The translations under genes were made by a program, and so were the position numbers. Shown here one piece after another: positions 36,745 through 49,887 of a DNA stretch of 62,957 bases. The first letter of the stretch is position 1, and each line of letters begins with the position of its first letter. This DNA comes from an uncultured Eubacteriales bacterium. Lineage in GTDB: Bacteria; Bacillota; Clostridia; Christensenellales; Aristaeellaceae. Location of the stretch: the NCBI GenBank assembly GCA_902774025.1, contig CACYGY010000006.1, positions 1 to 62,957 on the forward strand, in the 5' to 3' direction. The notes under the pieces are model-generated. The model was given only the letters and a program-made list of their open reading frames with translations. It ran no database searches and had not been told where the DNA came from.

Positions 36745-37641
36745 ATGCAGATCATGATCGGGACCTGGTCCATGTGCTATCCCGGCCTTCAGATGGCTCT
36801 GAACGTACTCAACGCCGGCGGGGACGCCGGAGAGGCGGTGGTCACGGCCATCGGGCAGGTGGAGGGCGATCCGGCCTTCTCCTCCGTGGGCCTGGGCGGA
36901 CTTCCCGCCAGGGACGGGGTGGTCCGGCTGGATGCGGGCTACATGGACGGCAACACACTGCGCTGCGGGGCTGTCATGTCCTGCGAAAAGCTGCTGCATC
37001 CCATTCAGGCCGCCCGGCTTCTCTGCGGCCGGGAGACCAACTGGATGCTCTGCGGGCCCGGAGCGGACGCCTTCGGTCTTTCCATGAACCTGGAAACCGG
37101 AAACCTGCTCACGGAAAAAGCTCGGAAGCGCTGGGAAACGGAAACGCAGACGGAGGGCCATGTCTACAGAGGCCATGACACGGTCTGCGTCCTCTGCCTG
37201 GACCGGAAGGGACACATGGTGGCCGGCACCTCCACCTCCGGCCTGTTCATGAAGGAACAGGGCCGCGTGGGGGACAGCCCCATTCCCGGAAGCGGTTTTT
37301 ACTGCGATGCCGCCCTGGGCGCCTGCGCCGCCACCGGACTGGGAGAGGACATCATGCGGGGCGTGCTCAGCTACGCCTGTGTCCAGGCCATGCGCACCCT
37401 CAGCGCCGGGGAAGCCTGCCGGCAGGTCCTCTCGGACTTTGTCCGCCGCCGGGAAAGCCTGGGAGAGGCGCCCGGCCACATTTCCCTCATCGCTCTGTCC
37501 GCACGGGGGGAAACCGGAGCCGCCACCACGGAGGATGCCTTCCCCTTCGCCGTCCTGCGTGAACAGGAGGTTTCCCTGTATGTGTGCACCCCCTCGGACA
37601 TCACACAGGTGGATCCCCTGACATACGGCATTTCTGACTAA
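36745..37641 (+). CDS. N4-(beta-N-acetylglucosaminyl)-L-asparaginase-like Ntn hydrolase
   Basis: This 298-residue member of the aspartylglucosaminidase/isoaspartyl peptidase family is expected to self-cleave before Thr146 in GHDTV and to use that Thr as nucleophile. MVAGTSTSG and GDSPIPGSGFYCD are typical family motifs. The enzyme releases GlcNAc from the Asn of N-glycoproteins, which fits the neighbouring GH125, GH76 and GH30 genes. It lies 26 bp after the GH30 gene, with AAAGGAG as ribosome site. Confidence 0.88.
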   Translation: MQIMIGTWSMCYPGLQMALNVLNAGGDAGEAVVTAIGQVEGDPAFSSVGLGGLPARDGVVRLDAGYMDGNTLRCGAVMSCEKLLHPIQAARLLCGRETNWMLCGPGADAFGLSMNLETGNLLTEKARKRWETETQTEGHVYRGHDTVCVLCLDRKGHMVAGTSTSGLFMKEQGRVGDSPIPGSGFYCDAALGACAATGLGEDIMRGVLSYACVQAMRTLSAGEACRQVLSDFVRRRESLGEAPGHISLIALSARGETGAATTEDAFPFAVLREQEVSLYVCTPSDITQVDPLTYGISD

Positions 37642-37675
37642 TTATGCATGTTTTTCGGGATATATCCGGTGTTTC

Positions 37676-37711
37676 TGCATATTTATAAAAGAATTTCTGT
37701 ATAATTATTGA
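37676..37711 (+). promoter_or_regulatory. Two tandem ARG boxes (ArgR operators)
   Basis: TGCATATTTATAAA (37676-37689) and TGTATAATTATTGA (37698-37711) match the 14-bp ARG-box core TGAATWWWWATTCA at 11 and 12 positions. Their starts are 22 bp apart, as expected for a paired ArgR site, and the second overlaps the -35 box. This predicts arginine repression of the operon. Confidence 0.7.
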
Positions 37712-37736
37712 CAACCATCTCATCCGGGTGTACACT
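37708..37736 (+). promoter_or_regulatory. Promoter of argG-argF-carAB
   Basis: TTGACA (37708-37713) and TACACT (37731-37736) are separated by 17 bp, 30 bp upstream of argG. Confidence 0.82.
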
Positions 37737-37765
37737 CCCGCGTGAGAAAGGAAGGGTATTGTGCC

Positions 37766-38995
37766 ATGAACAAGGAAAACATCCGCAAGATCGTCCTCGC
37801 CTATTCCGGCGGACTGGACACCAGCATCATCATCCCCTGGCTGAAGGAGAACTACAACAATCCCGAGATCATCGCGGTCAGCGGCAACGTGGGCCAGGCC
37901 GACGAGCTGGAAGGGCTGGAGGAGAAGGCCCTGAAAACCGGTGCCTCCAGGCTCTACGTTCTGGATCTCATGGATGAGTATGTGAACGAATATATCATGC
38001 CCACCCTGAAGGCGGGGGCATTGTATGAGGAATACGCCCTGGGCACCAGCCACGCCCGTCCCTGCATCGCCAAGGGCCTGGTGGAGATTGCCCTGAAGGA
38101 GCACGCCGACGCCATCTGCCACGGCTGCACCGGCAAGGGAAACGATCAGGTGCGTTTCGAGCTGGCCATCCGGCACTTCGCCCCGGATATGCCCATCATC
38201 GCGCCCTGGCGGGAGTGGTCCATCCAGTCCCGGGATGAGGAAATCGACTATGCCGAGGCCCATCATGTGCCCCTGAAGATTTCCCGGGAGACCAACTATT
38301 CCAAGGACAAGAACCTGTGGCATCTCAGCCATGAGGGGCTGGACCTGGAGGACCCGGCCAATGAGCCCGCCTATGAGAAGCCCGGCTTCCTGGAAATGGG
38401 CGTATCCCCCCTGCAGGCTCCGGACGAACCCACCTATGTGGAGCTGACCTTTGAGAAGGGCATTCCCTGCGCCCTGGACGGAAAGGCCATGAGCCCCAGG
38501 GAGATCATTCTTGCCCTCAATGACCTGGGCGGCCGCAACGGCATCGGCCTTCTGGACATTGTGGAGAACCGTCTGGTGGGCATGAAGTGCCGCGGTGTCT
38601 ATGAGACCCCCGGCGGCACCATTCTCTACAAGGCCCATTCCCTGCTGGAGACATTGTGCCTGGACAAGATGACCATGCACGAAAAGCAGCGCCTGGCCAT
38701 CACCTTCGCCGAGCTGGTCTACAACGGCCAGTGGTTCACCCCCCTCAGGGAAGCCCTGTCCGCCTTTGTGGACAAGACCCAGGAGCGGGTATGCGGCAGG
38801 GTTAAGCTGAAACTGTACAAGGGGAACATCATCCCCGCCGGCATGACCAGCCCCTTCTCCCTGTACTCCGAGGAGATTGCCACCTTCGGCCGCAGCGATT
38901 ACGACCAGAAGGACGCCACCGGTTTCATCCGCCTCTACGGCCTGCCCATTCAGGTTCAGGCCATGGTGGACGGAAAAACCAAGAATCCCTCCTGA
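37766..38995 (+). CDS. argG: Argininosuccinate synthase
   Basis: ArgG joins citrulline and aspartate with ATP hydrolysis in arginine synthesis. The 409-residue protein has the ATP-pyrophosphatase motif AYSGGLDTS (about 10-18), [12 protein letters not shown], and the aspartate/citrulline-binding segment [19 protein letters not shown] chose the ATG at 37766. A GTG eight codons earlier is possible. First gene of argG-argF-carA-carB under ARG-box control. Confidence 0.96.
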   Translation: MNKENIRKIVLAYSGGLDTSIIIPWLKENYNNPEIIAVSGNVGQADELEGLEEKALKTGASRLYVLDLMDEYVNEYIMPTLKAGALYEEYALGTSHARPCIAKGLVEIALKEHADAICHGCTGKGNDQVRFELAIRHFAPDMPIIAPWREWSIQSRDEEIDYAEAHHVPLKISRETNYSKDKNLWHLSHEGLDLEDPANEPAYEKPGFLEMGVSPLQAPDEPTYVELTFEKGIPCALDGKAMSPREIILALNDLGGRNGIGLLDIVENRLVGMKCRGVYETPGGTILYKAHSLLETLCLDKMTMHEKQRLAITFAELVYNGQWFTPLREALSAFVDKTQERVCGRVKLKLYKGNIIPAGMTSPFSLYSEEIATFGRSDYDQKDATGFIRLYGLPIQVQAMVDGKTKNPS

Positions 38996-39006
38996 CAGAC
39001 CTTCAG

Positions 39007-39037
39007 GGCGGGACGGCACAGTCCGTCCCGCCTTTCC
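39007..39037 (+). terminator. Weak hairpin between argG and argF
   Basis: A 10-bp stem GGCGGGACGG (39007-39016) pairs with 39023-39032, followed by TTTCC. The short U-tract suggests partial termination or mRNA stabilisation within the operon. Confidence 0.5.
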
Positions 39038-39058
39038 TTCCATGAAAGGAGCCGGAAT

Positions 39059-40051
39059 ATGTCCCTTTACGGAAAGTCTTTTCTGAAACTGCTGGACCTG
39101 ACCCCCGGGGAAATCACCGACCTTCTGAACCTTGCCGCCCTTCTCAAGGAAAAGAAGCGGAACCGGGTGCCCCACAGACTGTGCGAGTGCATGAATGTCG
39201 CCCTGATCTTTGAGAAGACCAGCACCCGGACCCGGTGCGCCTTTGAGGTGGCCGCCGCGGACCTGGGCATGCACAGCACCTATCTGGATCCCAAGGCTTC
39301 CCAGATGGGGAAGAAGGAATCCATCCCCGACACCGCCCGGGTCCTGGGCCGCATGTATGACGGTCTGGAATACCGGGGCTTCGGCCAGGAAATCGTGGAA
39401 GCCCTGGCCGCCTTCTCCCGCGTGCCCGTGTGGAACGGCCTGACCAATGAGTTCCATCCCACCCAGATCCTGGCGGATTTCCTCACCATCCGGGAGCACT
39501 TCGGGGAACTGAGGGGACGGAAACTGGTGTACCTGGGAGACGCCCGGTACAACATGGGGAATTCCCTGCTGGTGGGCTGCGCGAAAATGGGGCTGCGCTT
39601 TGTGACCTGCGCCCCCGGGACCTATTTCCAGTCCCCGCAGCTGCGCAAGACCGCCCATGAAATCAGCCGGGACACGGGCGCTGAGCTTTCCTGGGAGACG
39701 GACCCCGTGAAAGCCTGCCGGGGGGCGGACATCCTGTATACGGACGTCTGGGTCTCCATGGGCGAGCCGGAGGAGGTGTGGAAGGAGCGGATTCCCCTGC
39801 TGCTGCCCTATCAGGTGAATGCCCGCCTGATGGAAACTGCGGGAAGCGCCTGCCGCTTCATGCACTGCCTCCCCGCCTTCCATGACCTGGGCACGGAAAT
39901 CGGCCGGCAGATCCATGAGACCTACGGCATCTCCTCCATGGAAGTCACCCATGAGGTCTTTGAGAGCGAGCAGTCCATCGTCTTTGACGAGGCGGAGAAC
40001 AGAATGCACACCATCAAGGCGGTCATGGCCGCCACGCTGTGTCAGGAGTGA
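39059..40051 (+). CDS. argF: Ornithine carbamoyltransferase
   Basis: ArgF makes citrulline from ornithine and carbamoyl phosphate. The 330-residue protein has the carbamoyl-phosphate loop STRTR (55-59), HPTQ (about 132) and the ornithine-binding HCLPAFHD near 268. AAAGGAG precedes the ATG. The neighbouring carAB genes supply its substrate, carbamoyl phosphate. Confidence 0.96.
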   Translation: MSLYGKSFLKLLDLTPGEITDLLNLAALLKEKKRNRVPHRLCECMNVALIFEKTSTRTRCAFEVAAADLGMHSTYLDPKASQMGKKESIPDTARVLGRMYDGLEYRGFGQEIVEALAAFSRVPVWNGLTNEFHPTQILADFLTIREHFGELRGRKLVYLGDARYNMGNSLLVGCAKMGLRFVTCAPGTYFQSPQLRKTAHEISRDTGAELSWETDPVKACRGADILYTDVWVSMGEPEEVWKERIPLLLPYQVNARLMETAGSACRFMHCLPAFHDLGTEIGRQIHETYGISSMEVTHEVFESEQSIVFDEAENRMHTIKAVMAATLCQE

Positions 40052-40055
40052 GAAA

Positions 40056-41106
40056 ATGGCCTGTCTAGTTTTATCCAACGGCATGGTTTTTGAGGGAGAA
40101 CCCGCCGGGGATTTCCGGGAGACGGTGGGAGAGCTGGTGTTCACCACCGGCATGAACGGATACCTGGAAACCCTCACCGATCCCAGCTACGCCGGGCAGC
40201 TGGTCATTCAGACCTTTCCCATGATCGGCAATTACGGACTGATCCCGGAGGATTTTGAGGGAGAGCCCGCCCTGAAGGGATATATCGTCCGTCATCTCTG
40301 CGATACCCCCTCCAATTTCCGCTCGAAAGGGCAGCTCTCCGGCTGGCTGCGGGAAAGGCACATCCCTGCCCTTGTAGGGCCGGACACCCGCGCCCTGACC
40401 CGGATTCTGCGGGAAAGCGGCACCATGAACGCCATGCTCTGCGAAACATGTCCCCCGGACCTGCAGGCCCTGCGGGACTATTCGGTAAAGGGTCAGGTCA
40501 TGGCCTGTACCTGCAGGGAAATCAGAACCTACGCCCCCGAGGACCCCGTCCGCTTCCGCGTGGCGCTTATGGACTACGGTGCCAAGCGGAACATCATCCG
40601 GGAGCTTCTGAAGCGGGGCTGCGAAGTCACGCAGCTGCCTGCGGACACCCCCGCGGAGGCGGTTCTGGAAATGCATCCCCAGGGTCTCATGCTCTCCAAC
40701 GGCCCCGGGGACCCTGCGGAAAATGTTTATCAGGTGGAGCAGCTGCGCCGTCTTATGGGTCGTCTGCCCATCTTCGGCATCTGCCTGGGCCACCAGCTGG
40801 CCGCCCTGGCCATGGGCGGCAGGACCCTGCGCCTGAAGTACGGGCACCGGGGGGTCAACCAGCCGGTGGTGGACCTGCGCAGCGGCAGAACCTACATCAC
40901 CAGCCAGAATCACGGCTATGCCGTGGATGCCCGGAGCCTGGAAGGCAGGGGCACGGAAATTTTCCGCAACGCCAATGACGGGAGCTGCGAGGGCATGCTC
41001 TATGACCAGTGCATGACCGTCCAGTTCCATCCCGAAGCCTGTGCCGGTCCCAGAGACACCGGCTTCCTCTTCGACACGTTCATGACCATGATGGGAGGTG
41101 GCAGCT

Positions 41107-41114
<8 letters not shown>
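40056..41114 (+). CDS. carA: Carbamoyl-phosphate synthase small subunit
   Basis: CarA is the glutamine amidotransferase subunit that feeds ammonia to CarB. The 352-residue protein has the nucleophile Cys in FGICLGHQ, the HPEA histidine, and the N-terminal domain segment FTTGMNGYLETLTDPSYAGQ. The ATG lies 4 bp after the argF stop, with AGGAG upstream. Its end overlaps carB by 8 bp. Confidence 0.95.
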
Positions 41115-45141
<4,027 letters not shown>

Positions 45142-45151
45142 CCCATTTTCC

Positions 45152-45178
45152 GGACGGTGGCCATCACCGTCCTTTTTT
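45152..45178 (+). terminator. Terminator after carB-dapF
   Basis: GGACGGTG (45152-45159) pairs with CACCGTCC (45165-45172) around GCCAT, followed by six T. Confidence 0.92.
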
Positions 45179-45344
45179 CTGTTCCGGGAAAAATCCCGGA
45201 CCTCCGGGGCGCATCGTGTCCGCCGCATATCCTCTCCGGTTTTTTCATCCGCGGAAACCCGGTGCCTCTCCGGGGGCTTTCATTCCGCTGCCCCTTCCCC
45301 ACACGCCGGCCGGGATTTCATGAAAGATCCGAAGTTTTCCCAAA

Positions 45345-45400
45345 AAGCAGTCCCCGAAGGAAAAGGGTTCCACTTCCGGGGACTGCTTTCTGTTCCCTTT
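45345..45400. terminator. Second hairpin in the carB-regulator gap
   Basis: AAGCAGTCCCCG (45345-45356) pairs with 45377-45388, followed by TTTCTGTTCCCTTTT. It may be a bidirectional or insulating terminator. Between 45180 and 45344 I see nothing else. Confidence 0.55.
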
Positions 45401-45447
45401 TATCGATTTCCATGGCCTGACAGCCCGGATGGGACAACACGTTCAGG

Positions 45448-45500
45448 AACATAAATGTATTATTTATATTATTTGAATATAATGTTATAATTGTTATGTT
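45448..45500 (+). promoter_or_regulatory. Promoter/operator region of the mannan operon
   Basis: The region is strongly AT-rich. TTTATA (45463-45468) and TATAAT (45486-45491) are separated by 17 bp; another TATAAT lies at 45478-45483. An inverted pair AACATAA (45448-45454) and TTATGTT (45494-45500) flanks the promoter and could bind the regulator encoded at 45582. Confidence 0.5.
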
Positions 45501-45581
45501 GACCATAAGCGGAGGCCCGGATATGATGGTTCCGACAGAAGGAGCAACCGTGCTGCAGGCCTCAGACGGGAGCGTTTCAAA

Positions 45582-46709
45582 ATGAAGAACGAAGATGCAC
45601 TGTATCAGATGATCTATCAGAAGCTGCTGACCGATATTCAGGAAGGCAGGTATGAGGATCAGCGTCTGCCAACCGAAAAGGAAATCGCGCAGCAGTTTTT
45701 CGTCTCCAGAATCACCGTGCGCAGGGCAATGGAGCTGCTCGTTGCCCACGGGATTGTCGTGCGCATCGCCGGACGCGGCACCTTTGTGCGCAAAAGTCAG
45801 CATCTGCCCGCTCTGGCAGGGAATCAGCCAAAGCCCCGGCCGCTGGTCGCCCTGGTCATGGGAGGTTATTCCTCCTCCTTCGGGCTTGAGATCGCCAATG
45901 CCGCCATGCAGGAAGCCGAAGAGCAGGGCATTCATCTGATCCTGAAGGACACGGGGAACGACCAGGCCCGGGAGTTCAAAATTCTGGAGGATCTTCGGCA
46001 GAGCGGCGTGGACGGGATCATCGTACAGCCCGCCCACGGCGAGATTTACAGCCGGTGGCTGATCAATGCCGTGCTGGATCATTATCCCATCGTCATGATT
46101 GACCGGTTTCTTCCCGGCATTGACGCGCCCTTTGTGGGCGTGGACAACGAGCACCTCAGTGAGCTGGCCACCAACCGGCTGCTGGACCTGGGCCACAGGA
46201 ACATCTGCCTGATCACCCTGGAGGATGAAACCACCAGCTCGCTGAAGTCCCGGATGGAGGGCTTCACCTGGGCAATGAACCAGCACAGGATTCCCGTCAA
46301 CCGCGAATTGTGGCTCACCGGACTGACCCGGTGGGCCAGGACGGAAGACAAGAACAGCCCGGAATCCCATGAGCAGTACATGGCTCAGATTCTCGCGCAT
46401 CTCCGGGCGCATCCGGAAATCACCGCCGTCTTCAGCACGGAGTACCTGGCCAGTCAGCTGACCTATACCGCGCTGACCAAAGCCGGGTACAGGGTACCGG
46501 AGGATTATTCCCTTGTGGGGTTTGACTGCGGCGCGGCAGGACTGTATGCCGACATGCTCAGTCATGTCCGCCAGCCCCAGGAGGAGATCGGCCGCTCCGG
46601 CGTCCGGATGATCTGCAGCATCATCCGGGGAGAAGCACCGGAGAGCACGCATCTGATCCTTGACGGCACATGGGTAAGGGGCGAGACGATGGCTCCGCCG
46701 CGGCCATAA
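45582..46709 (+). CDS. GntR-type HTH/LacI-type ligand-binding transcriptional regulator
   Basis: The 375-residue protein has an N-terminal GntR winged helix (QRLPTEKEIAQQFFVSRITVRRAMELL, about 27-53) joined to a LacI/periplasmic-binding-protein-type sensor domain (from about 88; VALVMGGYSSSFG, GVDGIIVQPA, FDCGAAGLYADML). This is the AraR-like arrangement of sugar-responsive repressors. It is co-directional with and 18 bp upstream of the permease gene, so it probably regulates its own operon in response to mannan-derived oligosaccharides. Confidence 0.9.
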   Translation: MKNEDALYQMIYQKLLTDIQEGRYEDQRLPTEKEIAQQFFVSRITVRRAMELLVAHGIVVRIAGRGTFVRKSQHLPALAGNQPKPRPLVALVMGGYSSSFGLEIANAAMQEAEEQGIHLILKDTGNDQAREFKILEDLRQSGVDGIIVQPAHGEIYSRWLINAVLDHYPIVMIDRFLPGIDAPFVGVDNEHLSELATNRLLDLGHRNICLITLEDETTSSLKSRMEGFTWAMNQHRIPVNRELWLTGLTRWARTEDKNSPESHEQYMAQILAHLRAHPEITAVFSTEYLASQLTYTALTKAGYRVPEDYSLVGFDCGAAGLYADMLSHVRQPQEEIGRSGVRMICSIIRGEAPESTHLILDGTWVRGETMAPPRP

Positions 46710-46727
46710 GAGAAAAGGAGGACTGTC

Positions 46728-47630
46728 ATGGAGATGCCGCTGAACGGCAGGAAACGCAGGCATGGCCTGAACGGCAATCAGAACCTGATGGGATGGCTGT
46801 TTGTCGCGCCCCCGGTTATTCTGTTCGCCTGCTTCACGCTCATTCCCATGGTCATGGCCGTCATCTTCAGCTTTTCAAGCTATGACATCATCAATCCGCC
46901 GAGGCTGATCGGGCTGAAGAATTATGAGCGGATCCTGACCGATCAGTTTTTCCATATCGCCCTGCGGAACACCGTGTTCTACACAGTGCTGTACGTGCCG
47001 CTGGGACTCATCCTGGCACTGGCCACGGCGCTGTTTCTCAACAGCAAACGCAGGATGGTCACCCTGTACCGGACGATGTTCTACATGCCCGTCCTGTCCT
47101 CCGCGGTGGCCAACGCCACGATGTGGTCCTGGATCTATAACCCGAAAATGGGCCTTCTCAACGGCGTTCTGGCCCTTCTGGGCATCCAGGGTCCATCCTG
47201 GCTGAACGACTCCTCCACCGCCATGTATGCCATTGTGATCATGAGCCTGTGGGGCGGTTATGCCGGAAACATGATGATCTTTCTGGCCGCGCTGAAGGGG
47301 GTTCCCGCCCATTACCATGAATCGGCTGTGCTGGACGGAGCCAATGCGTGGCAGCGCTTCATCTACATCACGGTCCCCTCCATCCAGAAGACCACCTTCT
47401 TTGTTTCCACGATGCTGATCATCGGCACCTTCCAGGTGTTTGACGCGGCATACCTGCTCACCTCCGGCGGACCCGGCAACGCCACCATTACCGTTGTGTA
47501 CTACATTTACAACCGGGCCTTCAAGGATCTGAAGATGGGTTATGCCTCCGCCCTGTCCCTGTGTCTGTTTGTCATCATCTTTGTGTTCAGCGCCATCAAC
47601 ATGCGCATCAACCGTACCGAGGAGGTGTGA
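46728..47630 (+). CDS. Sugar ABC transporter permease (MalF-like)
   Basis: The 300-residue protein has about six helices and the cytoplasmic EAA-type loop YHESAVLDGANAWQRFIYITVPSI, which docks the ATPase. It belongs to the carbohydrate uptake transporter-1 group. AAAGGAGG lies 8 bp upstream of the ATG. No ATPase is encoded here, so a shared MsmK-like ATPase elsewhere is likely. The operon suggests manno-oligosaccharide uptake. Confidence 0.93.
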   Translation: MEMPLNGRKRRHGLNGNQNLMGWLFVAPPVILFACFTLIPMVMAVIFSFSSYDIINPPRLIGLKNYERILTDQFFHIALRNTVFYTVLYVPLGLILALATALFLNSKRRMVTLYRTMFYMPVLSSAVANATMWSWIYNPKMGLLNGVLALLGIQGPSWLNDSSTAMYAIVIMSLWGGYAGNMMIFLAALKGVPAHYHESAVLDGANAWQRFIYITVPSIQKTTFFVSTMLIIGTFQVFDAAYLLTSGGPGNATITVVYYIYNRAFKDLKMGYASALSLCLFVIIFVFSAINMRINRTEEV

Positions 47631-47633
47631 CGG

Positions 47634-48512
47634 ATGGTGGAGAACGGGAGACGCCGCCGGGTTCGCGGCATTCTGTGGTATTTCTTCGGCTCCCTGATGG
47701 CTCTGTGCACCGTCTATCCCTTCCTGTGGATGATCGGCACTTCCTTCAAGGAAACAACGGAAATCTATGCGCGTCCGCTGAATCTCATTCCCCTGGCTTT
47801 CACGACAGAGAATTACAGGAACATCATGGAGACGGTTCCCTTCTTCCTGTACTTCCTCAATTCCTTTATCCTGGCCGCCGCGGGCGTGATGACCAATGTG
47901 TTTCTCGGGGCGCTGGCTGGATACGGTTTCGCGAAGCTGAAATTCCGCGGCAGGAAAACGCTGTTCCGGATTCTGCTCTCCTCCATGATGCTGCCGGGAA
48001 TTGTCACGATGGTCCCTCTGTTCGTGGTTCTCCGCCGCTTCCCGTTTTTCGGAGGGAATAACTGGATGGGCATGGGCGGAAAGGGAATGATCAACACCTT
48101 CTGGGCGATCATCCTGCCCGGCGCCTGCGGTACCTATGCGGTGTTTTTCATGAAGCAGTTTTTCGAGACCCTGCCCACGGAGCTGGCGGAAGCCGCCCGG
48201 ATCGACGGAGCCGGCGAGTTCCGCATCTTCTGGCAGGTATATCTTCCCCTGATCAAGCCTGCGGCCATGACCCTGGGGATCATGACCTTCCAGTCCGGAT
48301 GGAACAACTTCATGTGGCCGCTGATCGTGCTGAACGATCCGAACAAATACACAATCCAGATCGGCCTGTCCCTGTTCAAGACAAACTATTCAACGAACTA
48401 CGGCGCGATGATGGGCGGCACGGTCATTGCCATGCTGCCGGTGATCATTCTGTTCGTGTTTGCACAGCGCTATTTTGTGGAGGGTATTGCCTTCAGTGGC
48501 AGTAAAAACTAG
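47634..48512 (+). CDS. Sugar ABC transporter permease (MalG-like)
   Basis: This is the second permease of the sugar importer, 292 aa with about six helices and the EAA loop LPTELAEAARIDGAGEFRIFW. It starts 3 bp after the MalF-like gene ends, with GGAGG upstream. Confidence 0.93.
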   Translation: MVENGRRRRVRGILWYFFGSLMALCTVYPFLWMIGTSFKETTEIYARPLNLIPLAFTTENYRNIMETVPFFLYFLNSFILAAAGVMTNVFLGALAGYGFAKLKFRGRKTLFRILLSSMMLPGIVTMVPLFVVLRRFPFFGGNNWMGMGGKGMINTFWAIILPGACGTYAVFFMKQFFETLPTELAEAARIDGAGEFRIFWQVYLPLIKPAAMTLGIMTFQSGWNNFMWPLIVLNDPNKYTIQIGLSLFKTNYSTNYGAMMGGTVIAMLPVIILFVFAQRYFVEGIAFSGSKN

Positions 48513-48540
48513 ATACCCTGAAAAAAAGGAGGTCAGCCAA

Positions 48541-49821
48541 ATGTTCATCTCGAAACCCGGAAAGACCCTGCGCAAGGCCCTGTCTGTCCTGCTGGTCCTG
48601 ACTCTGCTTCTCGGCATGACGGCCGCACTGGCGGACGGTGAGAAGGTGGAACTGGTCATGTGGGGCGGCTGGAGCGGAGACAACATCACCCAGTTCGGGG
48701 AAATGCTGGATGCCTACAACGCCTCTCAGGACAAGGTTCACATTACGTATCAGTATGTGGACGGACTGGAGCAGAAACTGCTCACCTCCATTGCCGGCGG
48801 CGAAACCTGTGACGTCGTGCTGTGGGACCGCTTCAATACTTCCACCTATGCACCCAAGGGTGCCCTGCTGGCCCTGGATGACATGGTCGCGGCGGACGGC
48901 GTGGATCTCAGTCAGTTCTTCGCCCCCACCGTGGACGAGCTGGTCTATGACGGCAGGCTCTACGGCCTGCCCACCATGGTGGACACCCGTGTGCTGTTCT
49001 GCAACATAGATCTTCTGGCGGAAGCAGGCATCGACTACAAAGACATCACCACCTGGGACAAACTGGAGGAAGCCGCCGTTGCCGCCACAAAGCGCGACGA
49101 GAACGGCAATCTGATCCAGAGCGGTTATGTGATGAACGACCTGGGCCTGTTCAGTGCCTACCTGTGGCAGGCCGGCGGGGAGCTCATCAACAGTGAAACC
49201 GATCCGGCAACCACCGCTTTCAACAGTGAAGCGGGCCTGGCCGTGCTCAATTACTGGACAAAGCTCCAGAAGGAAGACGGCGTCTATGAAGTCGGTTTCA
49301 ACGAGGCCTACAACGGACAGGCCTTTATCGCCGGCAAGGCCGCGATCATGGTTTCCGGCCCCTGGGATCTGAACAACGTGCTGAATGCGGGCATCAACCT
49401 GGGCATCGTTCCCTGCCCCGGCAGGACGGAAGGTTCCTGCGCCAGCGGCATGGGCGGCTTCGGTCTGGCCATCCCCGCTCTATCCACCCATGCCCGGGAA
49501 GCCATGGACTTCATCGAATGGTGGGCCTGTGACGCGGAAAACAGCGTGCTTTTCACGAAGATCAACGGTTATCTGCCCGCGAACATCCATGCCGCGGAGG
49601 ATCCCTACATCCGCGAAAATCCGCACCTGTCCGCTCTGTTCGATGCCTTCCGGTACGGACGCATCCGCCCCAAAACCCTGGGTTACGCTTCCATGGAAGG
49701 CCTGGCCATGACGCCCCAGTGGCAGCTGTTCATGAACGGTGAAATCAGTGCCGAACAGGCCCTGGCGACCGCGGAGCAGCAGGGCAATGCGCTGCTTGCG
49801 GAGGCCGCTCTGGACTACTGA
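48541..49821 (+). CDS. Sugar ABC transporter solute-binding protein
   Basis: The 426-residue protein has a signal peptide (about 1-31) ending in TAALA before DGEKVELVMWGGW. Family-1 features include the YVDGLEQKLLTSIAGGETCDVVLWD segment and SGPWDLNN. There is no lipobox Cys after the hydrophobic core, which is unusual for a Gram-positive-type binding protein. I chose the ATG at 48541, 8 bp after an AGGAGG site. Likely ligand: alpha-manno-oligosaccharides, from the adjacent GH76. Confidence 0.9.
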   Translation: MFISKPGKTLRKALSVLLVLTLLLGMTAALADGEKVELVMWGGWSGDNITQFGEMLDAYNASQDKVHITYQYVDGLEQKLLTSIAGGETCDVVLWDRFNTSTYAPKGALLALDDMVAADGVDLSQFFAPTVDELVYDGRLYGLPTMVDTRVLFCNIDLLAEAGIDYKDITTWDKLEEAAVAATKRDENGNLIQSGYVMNDLGLFSAYLWQAGGELINSETDPATTAFNSEAGLAVLNYWTKLQKEDGVYEVGFNEAYNGQAFIAGKAAIMVSGPWDLNNVLNAGINLGIVPCPGRTEGSCASGMGGFGLAIPALSTHAREAMDFIEWWACDAENSVLFTKINGYLPANIHAAEDPYIRENPHLSALFDAFRYGRIRPKTLGYASMEGLAMTPQWQLFMNGEISAEQALATAEQQGNALLAEAALDY

Positions 49822-49839
49822 AAGGAAAAGGATCACAAA

Positions 49840-49870
49840 GGCCGGAAAGAGGCATCCCCTCTTTCCGGCC
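49840..49870 (+). terminator. Hairpin after the solute-binding protein gene
   Basis: A 13-bp stem GGCCGGAAAGAGG (49840-49852) pairs with 49858-49870 around a 5-nt loop. There is no U-tract, so it more likely stabilises the upstream mRNA or partly attenuates GH76 expression. Confidence 0.6.
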
Positions 49871-49887
49871 CGTCTGGAGGAAGGGAA

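Noticed and set aside
37601..40177. An 858-codon frame antisense to argG-argF
   Set aside because: The sense strand encodes clear ArgG and ArgF enzymes; the antisense composition is an artefact.
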